The notes: generated by a model not told the origin, from the letters alone. A DNA stretch of 64,000 nucleotides from DASXRA01 sp963737425 (GCA_963737425.1 CAVTSX010000005.1:248001-312000), one strand, 5' to 3'; positions 33,868 to 42,549 are shown, numbered from the stretch's first letter. Made by a program: numbers and translations.

Positions 33868-35253
33868 ATGACTCGCGCACAGGACTTTGTCGACCACGCG
33901 CTGCAACTGTCCACTGTGGACGGTTGCATTGTCGTCGCGTCCGACCACACCGAGACGAACCTGCGCTGGGCGAACAACAGCCTTACGACGAACGGCCAGA
34001 TGACGTCCCGGTCGGTCACCGTGATCTCGACGGTCGCCGGCGAGCGTGGCACCAGCGCCGGCGTCGTGACCCGATCGGTCAGCACGCTCGACGAGCTTGC
34101 CCCGCTGGTGAAGGCAAGTGAGGCGGCGGCACGCGATGCCGCACCCGCCGACGACGCCACGTCCCTGGTCGAGCCGTACGCGAACTCCGACGACTGGTCG
34201 GCCGACCCGGCCGGCACGAGCGTCGAGGTCTTCGAGCGGTTCGCGCCCGTACTCGGTTCGGCGTTCAAGCGGGCCCAGAAGAACGGCCGCCTGCTGTTCG
34301 GATTCGCCGAGCACCAGATGAGCTCCACGTTCGTCGGCACGTCGACCGGGCTTCGCCGCCGTTTCGACCAGCCGAACGGACGGGTCGAGCTCAACGCGAA
34401 GTCCGACGACTACACGCGCTCGGCCTGGGCAGGCGTTCACACACGCGATTTCGCCGACGTCGACGTCGACGCGCTCACCGACCAGTTGCACACCCGCCTG
34501 GACTGGGCAGGCACCCAACTCGAGTTGCCCGCCGGCCACTACGAGACGCTCCTGCCGCCCGGAGCGGTCGCGGATCTGATGATCTACGCGTACTGGACCG
34601 CGTCGGCGCGAGACGCCGAGGAGGGGCGCAACGTCTTCGCCGCCAATGAGGGCACGACCCGAATCGGTCAGCAACTGAGCGCCCTGCCGCTCACCCTTCG
34701 CTCCGATCCGGCCGAACCGGGCTTGGAATGCTCCCCGTTCGAGATCGTCACCGCATCCGAGGCCGGCCTGCAGTCGGTATTCGACAACGGAGCGCCGGTC
34801 GGGGCCACGGAGTGGATCAGCCAGGGCACGCTGGCCAACCTGGTCCGCACCCGCGCGTGGGCGGCGAAGACCGGCGCCGAACCACGGCATTTCACCAGCA
34901 ATCTCGTCCTCGACGGCGGCGGCACCGCGTCGCTCGACGACATGATCGCCTCGACCGAACGCGGGCTGTTGCTCACCTGCCTCTGGTACATCCGCGAGGT
35001 CGATCCGCAGACGTTGTTACTGACCGGGCTCACCCGCGACGGCGTCTACCTGATCGAGAACGGCACGGTGCAGGGCGCGGTGAACAACTTCCGGTTCAAC
35101 GAGTCACCTATCGACCTTCTCGGCCGGGTCGCCGAGGCGGGCCGCACCGAGCACACCCTGCCGCGCGAGTGGAACGACTACTTCACCCGTACCGCCATGC
35201 CGACGCTGCGCGTTCGCGACTTCAACATGTCGACGGTCAGCCAGGCGTCATAA
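33868..35253 (+). CDS. tldE: TldE/PmbA protease subunit
   Basis: This 461-residue partner of TldD lacks the HExxxH zinc motif but keeps the family fold: HTETNLRWANNSLTTNG near the start, LPAGHYETLLPPGAVADL in the middle, and ERGLLLTCLWYIREVDPQT with LTGLTRDGVYLIENG at the C-terminal barrel. GAGGGAGGG overlaps the end of tldD 8 bases before ATG 33868, so the pair is co-translated. Confidence 0.93.
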   Translation: MTRAQDFVDHALQLSTVDGCIVVASDHTETNLRWANNSLTTNGQMTSRSVTVISTVAGERGTSAGVVTRSVSTLDELAPLVKASEAAARDAAPADDATSLVEPYANSDDWSADPAGTSVEVFERFAPVLGSAFKRAQKNGRLLFGFAEHQMSSTFVGTSTGLRRRFDQPNGRVELNAKSDDYTRSAWAGVHTRDFADVDVDALTDQLHTRLDWAGTQLELPAGHYETLLPPGAVADLMIYAYWTASARDAEEGRNVFAANEGTTRIGQQLSALPLTLRSDPAEPGLECSPFEIVTASEAGLQSVFDNGAPVGATEWISQGTLANLVRTRAWAAKTGAEPRHFTSNLVLDGGGTASLDDMIASTERGLLLTCLWYIREVDPQTLLLTGLTRDGVYLIENGTVQGAVNNFRFNESPIDLLGRVAEAGRTEHTLPREWNDYFTRTAMPTLRVRDFNMSTVSQAS

Positions 35254-35264
35254 GGCGCGACCGG

Positions 35265-35717
35265 TCAGCCCGGCTCGACCACGTGGTTGTGGACGTGCTC
35301 GAACACCACCGCTGTGCGCACGTCTGCGACCTCGGAGCGCTTCGTGAGCGAGTCGAGGACAAAGTCCTGTAACGCGTCCGTGTCGGGCACGGCAACGTGG
35401 ACGAGTGTGTCCTCGACCCCGGTGATGATGTAGACGTTCAGCGTCTCGGGCAGGGCGGCCACGAAGTCGCGGAACCCCTTCATGGTGGCGCGGGACTGCG
35501 GCCGCAGTCGGACGAAGATCATCGCCTGGACGGGCCGGCCCATCGCGGTCAGGTCGACCGAAGCGTGATAGCCCGTGATCACGCCGCGAGAGCGCAGCGC
35601 CCGGGTGCGCTCCAGACTGGTCGACGGCGCGACCCGCAACGCCGCGGCAAGGTCTCGATTGCTGCGCCGACCATCGGCTTGCAATGCGGCGACCAGCGCC
35701 GAATCAAGTTCGTCCAT
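35265..35717 (-). CDS. Lrp/AsnC-family regulator
   Basis: This 150-residue regulator has an N-terminal HTH (MDELDSALVAALQADGRRSNRDLAAAL) and a C-terminal RAM/AsnC ligand domain (VQAMIFVRLRPQS, ETLNVYIITGVEDTLVHVAV). It is divergent from the DUF2000 gene, an arrangement seen repeatedly in actinomycetes, and probably regulates it. GGAGG precedes ATG 35717 by about 6 bases. Confidence 0.92.
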   Translation of the reverse strand: MDELDSALVAALQADGRRSNRDLAAALRVAPSTSLERTRALRSRGVITGYHASVDLTAMGRPVQAMIFVRLRPQSRATMKGFRDFVAALPETLNVYIITGVEDTLVHVAVPDTDALQDFVLDSLTKRSEVADVRTAVVFEHVHNHVVEPG

Positions 35718-35797
35718 GAAGACCTCCGCCGGGCAAACGCCGAACTTTGTTCAAAGGATGTGCGATCGCGTCCGCGATTCTCCTAGATTTGCCGGCC

Positions 35798-36226
35798 ATG
35801 ACCACTCAAATGACCGTCCGGCCCGACACGAAGATCGCGGTGATCCTGCGCGAAGATCTGCCCACCTGGCAGAAATTGAACATGACCGCATTCCTCGTCA
35901 GCGGCGTCGCGCACACCGCACCTGAGTCCATCGGCGAGCACTACGCCGATGCTGACGGCACGAAGTACCTGCCCATGTTCGGGCAGCCGGTCATGGTGTT
36001 CGCCGCCGACGCAGAGGGCATGCGTCGCACGATCGACCGGGCGCTGAGCCGCGACGTCGTCCCCGCCGTCTTCACCGACGAGCTATTCGCGACGGGCAAT
36101 GACATCGACAATCGTGCGGCCGTTGCTGCCGTAGCGCGCGCCGATCTGCGCCTGGCCGGCCTGGCGTTGCGCGCCGACCGGCGCGATGTCGACAAGATCA
36201 CGAAAGGTCTGCGACTGCACACGTAA
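35798..36226 (+). CDS. DUF2000-family protein
   Basis: This 142-residue protein has TKIAVILREDLPTWQKLNMTAFLVSGVA, YLPMFGQPVMVFAADAEGMRR and VVPAVFTDELFATGNDIDNRAAVAAV, matching DUF2000, a small alpha-beta fold related to peptidyl-tRNA hydrolase II. Function is unknown. ATG 35798 is used because similarity starts just after it. Divergent Lrp gene 80 bases away. Confidence 0.88.
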   Translation: MTTQMTVRPDTKIAVILREDLPTWQKLNMTAFLVSGVAHTAPESIGEHYADADGTKYLPMFGQPVMVFAADAEGMRRTIDRALSRDVVPAVFTDELFATGNDIDNRAAVAAVARADLRLAGLALRADRRDVDKITKGLRLHT

Positions 36227-36298
36227 CTGCCCTGAACCGTGCTGCGCATCTCTGCGCATGCAGGCTTGAGTAAGCCAGCATTGTGCAACAAGTCCGGG

Positions 36299-36351
36299 TG
36301 TGCGTCCCACATTGTGAGCAGAGACGCACAGATCGCGGCGCTTGCAAGCGC
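36299..36351 (+). promoter_or_regulatory. Two dyads in the pckG upstream region
   Basis: TGTGCGTC (36299-36306) pairs with GACGCACA (36323-36330), and GCGCTTGCAAGCGC (36338-36351) is a perfect 14-base palindrome, all 100-150 bases before pckG. The 225-bp spacer has no gene. The palindrome is a good candidate for a carbon-source regulator site; the protein is not identified. Confidence 0.5.
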
Positions 36352-36451
36352 TACCGGGAACTACAGTCATGTGAATCCCCGACGATGACCGCGGCGGCGC
36401 CATTCGGCGCAAGCTGCCGGCAGTCAGCGACGACTGACGAGGAGATTCACC

Positions 36452-38275
36452 ATGACGATAAGCACAATTCCTGGCCTTTCGGCCGCGCCGACGAAGCACC
36501 AACGGCTACTTGCCTGGGTTCGGGAGACTGCGGATTTGACGCAGCCCGACCGCGTCGAGTGGGTCGATGGTTCGCAAGAAGAATGGACGCGAATCACCGA
36601 CCAGCTCGTCGAGGCCGGGACGTTCACCCGGTTGAACCCGGACAAGAAGCCGAACTCGTTCTACTGCGCCTCCGATCCGACCGACGTCGCTCGGGTGGAG
36701 GACCGCACGTTCATCTGCAGCCGTGATTCACGCGATGCAGGGGCCACCAACAACTGGATGGACCCCGACGACATGAAGGCGATCCTGACCGAGCGGTTCC
36801 GCGGCTCTATGCGTGGGCGCACGATGTACGTCCTGCCGTACTGCATGGGCCCACTCAGCGCAGACGAACCGTTGCTCGGCGTCGAGATCACCGACTCCGC
36901 GTACGTGGTCGCATCGATGCACATCATGACGCGGTGCGGCACCAAGGCTCTCGAGAGATTCGGCGACGACGCCGACTTCGTGCCCGGCCTGCACAGCGTC
37001 GGCGCCCCGCTCGAATCGGACGCTGTCGATGTTCCCTGGCCGTGCAACGAGACCAAGTACATCGTGCACTTCCCCGAGGAACGGCTGATCTGGTCATACG
37101 GCTCGGGCTACGGCGGCAACGCACTGCTGGGCAAGAAGTGTTACTCGCTGCGCATCGCGTCGGTGAAGGCGCGCGACGAGGGTTGGCTGGCCGAGCACAT
37201 GCTGATCGCCAAGCTGACCTCGCCGGAGGGCAAGTCCTACAACATCGCCGGGGCCTTCCCGTCCGGCTGCGGCAAGACGAACCTCGCGATGCTCGAACCG
37301 ACCCTGCCCGGCTGGAAGGTCGAGACGCTCGGCGACGACATCGCCTGGCTGCGCATCGGCGACGACGGCCGGATGTACGCCGTCAACCCGGAGAACGGCC
37401 TGTTCGGCATCGCGCCCGGAACCGGCTGGCACACCAACGCGAACGCGATGCGCACCATCGCCGGCGGAAATTCGATCTTCACCAACGTCGCCCTGACCGA
37501 CGACGGTGACGTCTGGTGGGAGGGCATGACCGACGAGGCGCCCGAACACCTCACCGATTGGAAGGGCCGTTCGTGGACGCCAGGCTCGGATGAGCCGGCC
37601 GCTCATCCGAACTCGCGCTTCTGCACGCCGCTCGCGCAGTGCCCGATCGTGGCGAAGGAGTGGGACGACCCGAAGGGCGTTCCGCTCGACGCGATCTTCT
37701 TCGGTGGACGCCGTCGCGACACCGTGCCGCTCGCCATCGAGGCCCGCGACTGGCAGCACGGCGTGTTCATGGGCGCGACGCTCTCGTCCGAGACCACTGC
37801 CGCAGCCACCGGCGCCGTCGGTGTGGTGCGCCGCGATCCGATGGCGATGCTGCCGTTCATCGGTTACAACGCGGGCGACTACTTCGCGCACTGGATCGCG
37901 GTCGGCAAGGGCGCGGACGCCGTGAAGTTGCCGAAGATCTTCTACGTGAACTGGTTCCGGCGCTCGGCAGAGGGCAAGTTCCTGTGGCCGGGGTTCGGCG
38001 AGAACATCCGCGTGCTGAAATGGGCAATCGAGCGCATCGAGGGCAAGGCAGCGGCACACGACACGCCGATCGGGCGCGTTCCGACCGCGGAGTCACTCGA
38101 CATCTCCGGCCTGGACCTCGCCGACGATGCGGTGCAGGCGGCCGTCAAGGTCGACGCGGCCGAGTGGCGCACCGAGGTGCCCCGGATCGAGGAATGGTTC
38201 GACAAGATCGGAACCCAGCTCCCCACGTCGATGCGCGACGAACTGGCTGCGCTCAGGCTGCGCCTTAGCGAATAG
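36452..38275 (+). CDS. pckG: Phosphoenolpyruvate carboxykinase (GTP)
   Basis: This 607-residue GTP-dependent PEPCK converts oxaloacetate and GTP to PEP, GDP and CO2, the first step of gluconeogenesis. Visible signatures are GSGYGGNALLGKKCYSLRIAS, the kinase P-loop in AFPSGCGKTNLAM with the reactive Cys, and the GTP-enzyme FFGGRRRDTVPL and NWFRRSAEGKFLWPGFGEN. Full length for the family. GAGGAG is 8 bases before ATG 36452. A long leader with dyads suggests carbon-source regulation. Confidence 0.97.
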   Translation: MTISTIPGLSAAPTKHQRLLAWVRETADLTQPDRVEWVDGSQEEWTRITDQLVEAGTFTRLNPDKKPNSFYCASDPTDVARVEDRTFICSRDSRDAGATNNWMDPDDMKAILTERFRGSMRGRTMYVLPYCMGPLSADEPLLGVEITDSAYVVASMHIMTRCGTKALERFGDDADFVPGLHSVGAPLESDAVDVPWPCNETKYIVHFPEERLIWSYGSGYGGNALLGKKCYSLRIASVKARDEGWLAEHMLIAKLTSPEGKSYNIAGAFPSGCGKTNLAMLEPTLPGWKVETLGDDIAWLRIGDDGRMYAVNPENGLFGIAPGTGWHTNANAMRTIAGGNSIFTNVALTDDGDVWWEGMTDEAPEHLTDWKGRSWTPGSDEPAAHPNSRFCTPLAQCPIVAKEWDDPKGVPLDAIFFGGRRRDTVPLAIEARDWQHGVFMGATLSSETTAAATGAVGVVRRDPMAMLPFIGYNAGDYFAHWIAVGKGADAVKLPKIFYVNWFRRSAEGKFLWPGFGENIRVLKWAIERIEGKAAAHDTPIGRVPTAESLDISGLDLADDAVQAAVKVDAAEWRTEVPRIEEWFDKIGTQLPTSMRDELAALRLRLSE

Positions 38276-38284
38276 GACAGTCAC

Positions 38285-38833
38285 CTAGCGAACGCGCAAC
38301 GTCCTCCGGCCTGACACCGGGGGACGTTGCGCGTTCGCCTTGTTGGTGGCCTTTTCGCCGGCGGCTGAACAGTTCGCATCGGGGGTACCGGCCGAGTCGT
38401 CCGACACGACACGCACGCGCGAGAGCAGGCTGTGCAGCTGCGCGCGCTCGTCGTCGTCCAGGTCGGCGAACAGCTCCTGCTCTGCGGCGGCGGCAGCCCG
38501 CTCGATCTGGCGTAGCGCGGCCGCGCCGTGCCGCGACATCTCAACGATGTGACGCCGGCGGTCGGCTGGATCGCGACGCCGGGTGGCCAGGCCCGCACGC
38601 TCGAGATCGTTCAGGATTGCGACGAGGACGCTGGGGTCAACGGCCAGCACCTCGACCAACGCCTGCTGACTGGTGGGCCCGTTCTCCTTCAGTTGTGTCA
38701 AAACGTGGCCATGACGTGGCATGAGCCCGGTGACGCCCAGCGCGGCGCGCATGCGCATATTGACGAGTTGCCCGTTGCGAGCGAGCAGGAAGCCCAGGCG
38801 CTCTTGCGCAATCGCGGTCTGGTCCACGGGCAT
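38285..38833 (-). CDS. MarR-family transcriptional regulator
   Basis: This 182-residue regulator has LGFLLARNGQLVNMRMRAALGVTGLMPRHGHVLTQLKENGPTSQQALVEVLAVDPSVLVAILNDLERAGL as the winged helix with RRRDPADRRRHIVEMS as the wing, then a dimerisation helix. A basic C-terminal tail is encoded by one arm of the 17-bp hairpin at 38288-38338. It is divergent from the azoreductase gene and probably represses it. ATG 38833 is preferred over TTG 38860. Confidence 0.9.
   Translation of the reverse strand: MPVDQTAIAQERLGFLLARNGQLVNMRMRAALGVTGLMPRHGHVLTQLKENGPTSQQALVEVLAVDPSVLVAILNDLERAGLATRRRDPADRRRHIVEMSRHGAAALRQIERAAAAAEQELFADLDDDERAQLHSLLSRVRVVSDDSAGTPDANCSAAGEKATNKANAQRPPVSGRRTLRVR
38288..38338. terminator. 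Strong 17-bp hairpin at pckG/MarR convergent ends, within MarR coding sequence
   Basis: GCGAACGCGCAACGTCC (38288-38304) and its exact complement (38322-38338) flank a loop with an inner CCGG/CCGG pair. It begins 12 bases after the pckG stop and lies wholly inside the last codons of the MarR gene. It likely terminates both transcripts. Confidence 0.78.
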
Positions 38834-38872
38834 ACCTAAAACTGTACCGGAGCGCGACAACGATCACATCAC

Positions 38873-38931
38873 GTCAATCATTGACAGTCTTCAACTATCT
38901 GCTAGCTTCGACGGTACCTCCGAGAGTTGAA
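38873..38931. promoter_or_regulatory. Dyads between divergent MarR and azoreductase genes
   Basis: GTCAATCATTGAC (38873-38885) is a perfect odd palindrome. TTCAACT (38890-38896) and AGTTGAA (38925-38931) form a second dyad flanking the probable azoR promoter. These are plausible MarR operators for auto- and cross-regulation. Confidence 0.55.
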
Positions 38932-38940
38932 AGGTCAACC

Positions 38941-39588
38941 ATGTCTCACTTGCTCCGTGTCGACTCCAGCCTTCGCCAGACCGGCTCGTTCTCACGCGAT
39001 GTCGCCGACACGTTCCAACGGGCCTGGCTACAAGCCAATCCGGGCGGCACCGTGACTGTCCGCGATCTCGGCAAGGATCCGCTGCCGTATCTCACCGACT
39101 CCGATATGTCGGCCGGCATGCTGCCCGAGGACGAGCGCACACCGGAACAGCAAGCCGCCGCCCGACGCTCCGCCACACTGATCGACGAACTGCTCGCGGC
39201 CGACGCAATCCTCATCGGCGTGCCGCTCTACAACTGGGGCCTACCGGCCTCGGTCAAGAGCTGGCTCGATCACCTGTTCGCCGAACCGCGCACCCGGGGA
39301 CCACAGCCGCTGCTCGCCGGGCGCGCGGCGGTGGTCGTCAACGCGCACGGCGGTACCTACAAACCGGGCACATCCCGCGAAGGCTGGGACTACGCCGAGC
39401 CGTACCTTCGGCGAATCCTGGGCGAGGTGTTCGGCCTCGACCTTCAGGTGATCACCCCGGAATTGACGCTCGCCGAGGTCAACCCGGCATTCGCCGAGTT
39501 CAAGGAGCACGCGAAGGTGTCGCTGCGCGAGGCGCACGAACAGGCCGACACGCACGGACGCACCCTCGCTCAGCGCCGAGCCGCCTGA
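38941..39588 (+). CDS. FMN-dependent NADH-azoreductase/quinone reductase
   Basis: This 215-residue flavodoxin-like protein has HLLRVDSSLRQTGSFSRDVA (FMN phosphate loop), PLYNWGLPASVKSWLDHLF (isoalloxazine loop) and VVNAHGGTYKPGTSREGWDYAEPYLRRIL. AzoR enzymes perform two-electron reduction of quinones and azo compounds. The divergent MarR is likely a quinone or electrophile sensor. ATG 38941 follows AAAGG by 6 bases. Confidence 0.9.
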   Translation: MSHLLRVDSSLRQTGSFSRDVADTFQRAWLQANPGGTVTVRDLGKDPLPYLTDSDMSAGMLPEDERTPEQQAAARRSATLIDELLAADAILIGVPLYNWGLPASVKSWLDHLFAEPRTRGPQPLLAGRAAVVVNAHGGTYKPGTSREGWDYAEPYLRRILGEVFGLDLQVITPELTLAEVNPAFAEFKEHAKVSLREAHEQADTHGRTLAQRRAA

Positions 39589-39615
39589 GCTACCGATACG
39601 CGAAGGACCGTCGCG

Positions 39616-40368
39616 TTACGAGGCGACCTCGGAGCGCGACGGGGGCTCGGCATCCAGGACGAGGACCCGGCCGGTCACCGAATCGCCATCGAGGCGCGCG
39701 ATCGCCTTTGCCACGGACTCGGTGCTGACGATCGACGGAAAGCTGTTCGGGGCGAGCGCGTTGGCGCGCACGCCGAACACCCCGAACTCGGCCGCCATGT
39801 GCCGGGTGAGCTGATTGAGCGCCGCCTTCGACGCCGCGTAGACGGCCTGCCCGCCCGGATACACGCGAGACGCGGCGATGCTCGAGACGTTGACGATATT
39901 GCGATTCCTGCTGCGATTCTCGTCGTCGCGATGCAGCCAATGACGTTGCGCAAGGCGTGCGGCGAACCGCAACGGAACGCCGACGTTGACGGCGAAATGC
40001 CGTTCGACGCTGTCGATGACGGCGTCACCGTCGACGATGCCCTGCTCGTGCCAGTAGGAGTACGCGGCGTTGTTGACCAGGAGATCCACCTGGCCGAACT
40101 TCGCCAGCGCGATGTCGACCACGTGCTCGACCTCACCGTCGGCTTCGAGGTCAGCATGGACGACGAATACCCGGGCGTCGTTGTCGGGCAACGCCGAGTC
40201 GGGATCGAGCGGATCGACGAACCACTCATGCTGCGACGCCACGCCGGGGGCACGCCGGCGGCAGACCGCGACGATGTCATAGCTCGCGGCGTAGGCGCGG
40301 CAGAAGGCGTCGCCGAGGGTGCCGCCCGCACCGGTCAGCAGGCAGACCCGGCGTTCACCAGTACTCAA
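39616..40368 (-). CDS. Short-chain dehydrogenase/reductase
   Basis: This 250-residue SDR has VCLLTGAGGTLGDAFCRAYA (cofactor site), VDLLVNNAAYSYW, NIVNVSSIAASRVYPGGQAVYAASKAALNQL with the Ser-Tyr-Lys triad, and ANALAPNSFPS. The TTG start at 40368 lies within the last codons of the 2OG-oxygenase gene (14-base overlap) with GGTGGGGGG about 9 bases upstream, so both are made from one transcript. The substrate is unknown; it may process the oxygenase product. Confidence 0.88.
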   Translation of the reverse strand: MSTGERRVCLLTGAGGTLGDAFCRAYAASYDIVAVCRRRAPGVASQHEWFVDPLDPDSALPDNDARVFVVHADLEADGEVEHVVDIALAKFGQVDLLVNNAAYSYWHEQGIVDGDAVIDSVERHFAVNVGVPLRFAARLAQRHWLHRDDENRSRNRNIVNVSSIAASRVYPGGQAVYAASKAALNQLTRHMAAEFGVFGVRANALAPNSFPSIVSTESVAKAIARLDGDSVTGRVLVLDAEPPSRSEVAS

Positions 40369-41164
40369 TGCTCTGATCCCCCCACCGTTGCAAGACCTCG
40401 TCCTTCGTGCGGTGCAGCCACATCACCACTGAGTTGCGCGGCTTCGTGTGATTGCTGACGAACCCGTGCCACGAGCGGGGCGTGCACTCGAACAGCACCA
40501 TCGAGTTGTTCACCGGCGGGATCGCTGCGGGCGGGCCCAGGTGCGCGGACGCGATATCGGCGAACAGGCCGGTCTCACCGCCGTCTCCCGGCTGCCAGGG
40601 CGGATTGCCCAGGTAGAACAACAGCGATACGCCGCGGATGCACTCGCGAGCCTCGACGCCCGGGCGGCGCTCGCCCGTGTGCAGGGCGACGCCGTCGGAG
40701 TGCTCGAGGCGAATCTCGTCCGGCTGCGGCGGTGGGCCGGCGAACCATGCGGGGTTCAGGTCGTTGTGCGGCCAGCCGCTCCCACTGCCCGGGTCGTGAT
40801 GATGCAGGTTCGCATTGACGTCGCCGGTGGCCCGCACGCCGGCCACCCGAGCGATGAGGTCGTGCCATTCCCGCGAGACGAAGACACCCAGTGGCCCGTC
40901 CCGGAATCGGCTGATGCTCGCGCCCGAGGCGTCGTACCCCTTCATGTTGCGCTGGAATGTCTCGGGACGTTCACGCTCGATGCGATGGAACTCGTCGTCG
41001 AGTTGCGCGTAGAAGTCGGCCACGAACACGTCGCGTGCGTACACGTGCGGGAAGGGTCGGGTGCGTTGCACCCAGCGGCGGCTGGCTAGTAGCTCGTCGA
41101 AGTGCCACCTCGGTTGTTGGCTGGGCGATTGCGCCGGCGTGGCGACCTGCGTCTCGGCAGTCAC
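40355..41164 (-). CDS. 2-oxoglutarate/Fe(II)-dependent oxygenase (prolyl-hydroxylase-like)
   Basis: This 269-residue protein has the 2-His-1-carboxylate triad: the HxD in GWPHNDLNPAW and the distal His in RSWHGFVSNH, with a 2OG-binding Arg in TKPRNSVVMW. SLLFYLGNPPWQPGDGGETGLF is the core strand of the jelly roll. GTG 41164 is preceded by GGAGGG 7 bases upstream, which settles the start. It overlaps the SDR gene. Hydroxylation of a small molecule or a protein/glycan side chain is possible. Confidence 0.85.
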   Translation of the reverse strand: MTAETQVATPAQSPSQQPRWHFDELLASRRWVQRTRPFPHVYARDVFVADFYAQLDDEFHRIERERPETFQRNMKGYDASGASISRFRDGPLGVFVSREWHDLIARVAGVRATGDVNANLHHHDPGSGSGWPHNDLNPAWFAGPPPQPDEIRLEHSDGVALHTGERRPGVEARECIRGVSLLFYLGNPPWQPGDGGETGLFADIASAHLGPPAAIPPVNNSMVLFECTPRSWHGFVSNHTKPRNSVVMWLHRTKDEVLQRWGDQSIEYW

Positions 41165-41268
41165 GTGCCGCCCTCCAGTCCACTCGATCCGGTATGCCCG
41201 GCCTCTACTATGCCTGGCCGTATCGTCCACGTATCGAAGAGCCCACCCTTTTCCGTTGAGCTGACTCA

Positions 41269-41874
41269 TCACGTGCGGACAACGAGATCGGCGCCGTCTC
41301 GGGTGGCCGCGATCAGTTCGGCATTGAGCTGGTCGCTGCCGTATGCGCGACCTTCGGCTTGTTCGCGGGTGCGTCCGTAGTCCACATGCCGCTGAACGAG
41401 CCGCTCGAGCCGGGTCGCCTCGTCCGTCTCGACGAACCACACCTCATCGAGTAGCGCATGCGCGGATGTCCAGTGCAGCAGGTAGTTCCCCTCGGTGATC
41501 ACGAGCGGTACATCACGCCCGACCGCGATGGTGCCGGCAATCGGCTCCTCGATCTCGCGGCGAAACGACGGCGCGTAGACCACGTCGTCCACGCGTTCGC
41601 GTAACCGGCGCAGCAGTGCGACGTACCCGGCGGCGTCGAACGTCTCCGGTGCTCCCTTGCGTTCATGCCGGCCGAGACGGTGCAACTCGGCGTCCGCCAG
41701 GTGAAAGCCGTCCATCGGCACGAGCACCGCGTCCGGCGCAAGCGCCTGGACAAGCGCGGCAGCGAGCGTCGACTTCCCGGCACCCGGCGCACCGGTAATG
41801 CCGAGCATTCGCCGACAACCAGGCGTGATCAGCCCATGCACGCGTTCGAGCAGCTGCGTCAGGGGCGGCGTCAC
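41269..41874 (-). CDS. Nucleoside/nucleotide kinase-family protein (uridine kinase-like P-loop)
   Basis: This 201-residue protein has the P-loop GAPGAGKST at 28-36, VLVPMDGFHLADAELHRLG (DGFH motif of uridine-kinase/PanK-like fold), PLVITEGNYLLH and VDYGRTREQAEGRAY as the lid. Similar proteins are annotated as fructose- or nucleoside-kinases, and the substrate is unknown. GTG 41874 is the likely start. It is divergent from the TetR gene, whose operators may also control it. Confidence 0.85.
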   Translation of the reverse strand: MTPPLTQLLERVHGLITPGCRRMLGITGAPGAGKSTLAAALVQALAPDAVLVPMDGFHLADAELHRLGRHERKGAPETFDAAGYVALLRRLRERVDDVVYAPSFRREIEEPIAGTIAVGRDVPLVITEGNYLLHWTSAHALLDEVWFVETDEATRLERLVQRHVDYGRTREQAEGRAYGSDQLNAELIAATRDGADLVVRT

Positions 41875-41914
41875 CGCGTCATGCAGCGATCGAACGTGGC
41901 CGACATAATGCCTC

Positions 41915-41955
41915 CGTACGCTGGCGTATGGTGCAATTCCGTACGCTAGCGTACG
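41915..41955. promoter_or_regulatory. Two TetR operators between kinase and tetR genes
   Basis: CGTACGCTAGCGTACG (41940-41955) is a perfect 16-base palindrome ending 3 bases before the tetR ATG. CGTACGCTGGCGTATG (41915-41930) is a near-identical copy with centre 25 bases away. This arrangement fits autoregulation and possibly control of the divergent kinase gene. Confidence 0.82.
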
Positions 41956-41958
41956 CCC

Positions 41959-42528
41959 ATGCCTGATACCCGACTTAACCGCGACAATTGGATCGACGCC
42001 GCCGTCGAGGCACTACTACGCGAAGGTCCGGACGGCGTCGCGGTACAGCCACTCGCGCGACAGCTTGGTGCGACGAAGGGCTCGTTCTATTGGCACTTCG
42101 CCTCGCGCGACGACCTGCTGCGCGCTGCACTTGCGCGGTGGGAAGCCGTTGCCACCGACGACGTCATCGCGGCTGTCGAGGCCGCTGCGGATACGCCGGG
42201 CGGGCGCGCGGCGCTCCTGATCGCCGAGGTCACCGCGCGCAGCCAAGAACGTCCCGGTGAACTTCTGTTGCTCGCCGGAACCGCGCACCCCGACGTGGGC
42301 GACGCAGTCGAGCGGGTGACGCAGCGTCGCATCGACTACCTCGCGCGTGTGCTGCGAGCAAGCGGGCTCACCCAAGCGGTTGCCGCGCGGCGCGCCACAC
42401 TCGGATACGCAGCGTATGTAGGCAATGCGCAACTCGCACACGCAGTGCCTGCCGTGTTGCCGGCGAGTGCTCGCGGCCGGCGGGCGCTGGCGACCGAGAC
42501 GGTAGACGCCCTGCTGCGACAAGACTGA
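41959..42528 (+). CDS. TetR-family transcriptional regulator
   Basis: This 189-residue repressor has its HTH in WIDAAVEALLREGPDGVAVQPLARQLGATKGSFYWHFASRDDLL (residues about 11-55), with the typical YWHF signature. The ligand domain follows. Two palindromic operators lie directly upstream, one overlapping the promoter. A small hairpin follows the stop. Confidence 0.93.
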   Translation: MPDTRLNRDNWIDAAVEALLREGPDGVAVQPLARQLGATKGSFYWHFASRDDLLRAALARWEAVATDDVIAAVEAAADTPGGRAALLIAEVTARSQERPGELLLLAGTAHPDVGDAVERVTQRRIDYLARVLRASGLTQAVAARRATLGYAAYVGNAQLAHAVPAVLPASARGRRALATETVDALLRQD

Positions 42529-42533
42529 GCGCG

Positions 42534-42549
42534 GCGGCGTGTACGCCGC
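42534..42549 (+). terminator. Short hairpin after tetR
   Basis: GCGGCGTGTACGCCGC is a perfect palindrome with a tight TGTA loop, 6 bases after the tetR stop. It has no T-tract, so terminator function is tentative. Confidence 0.42.
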
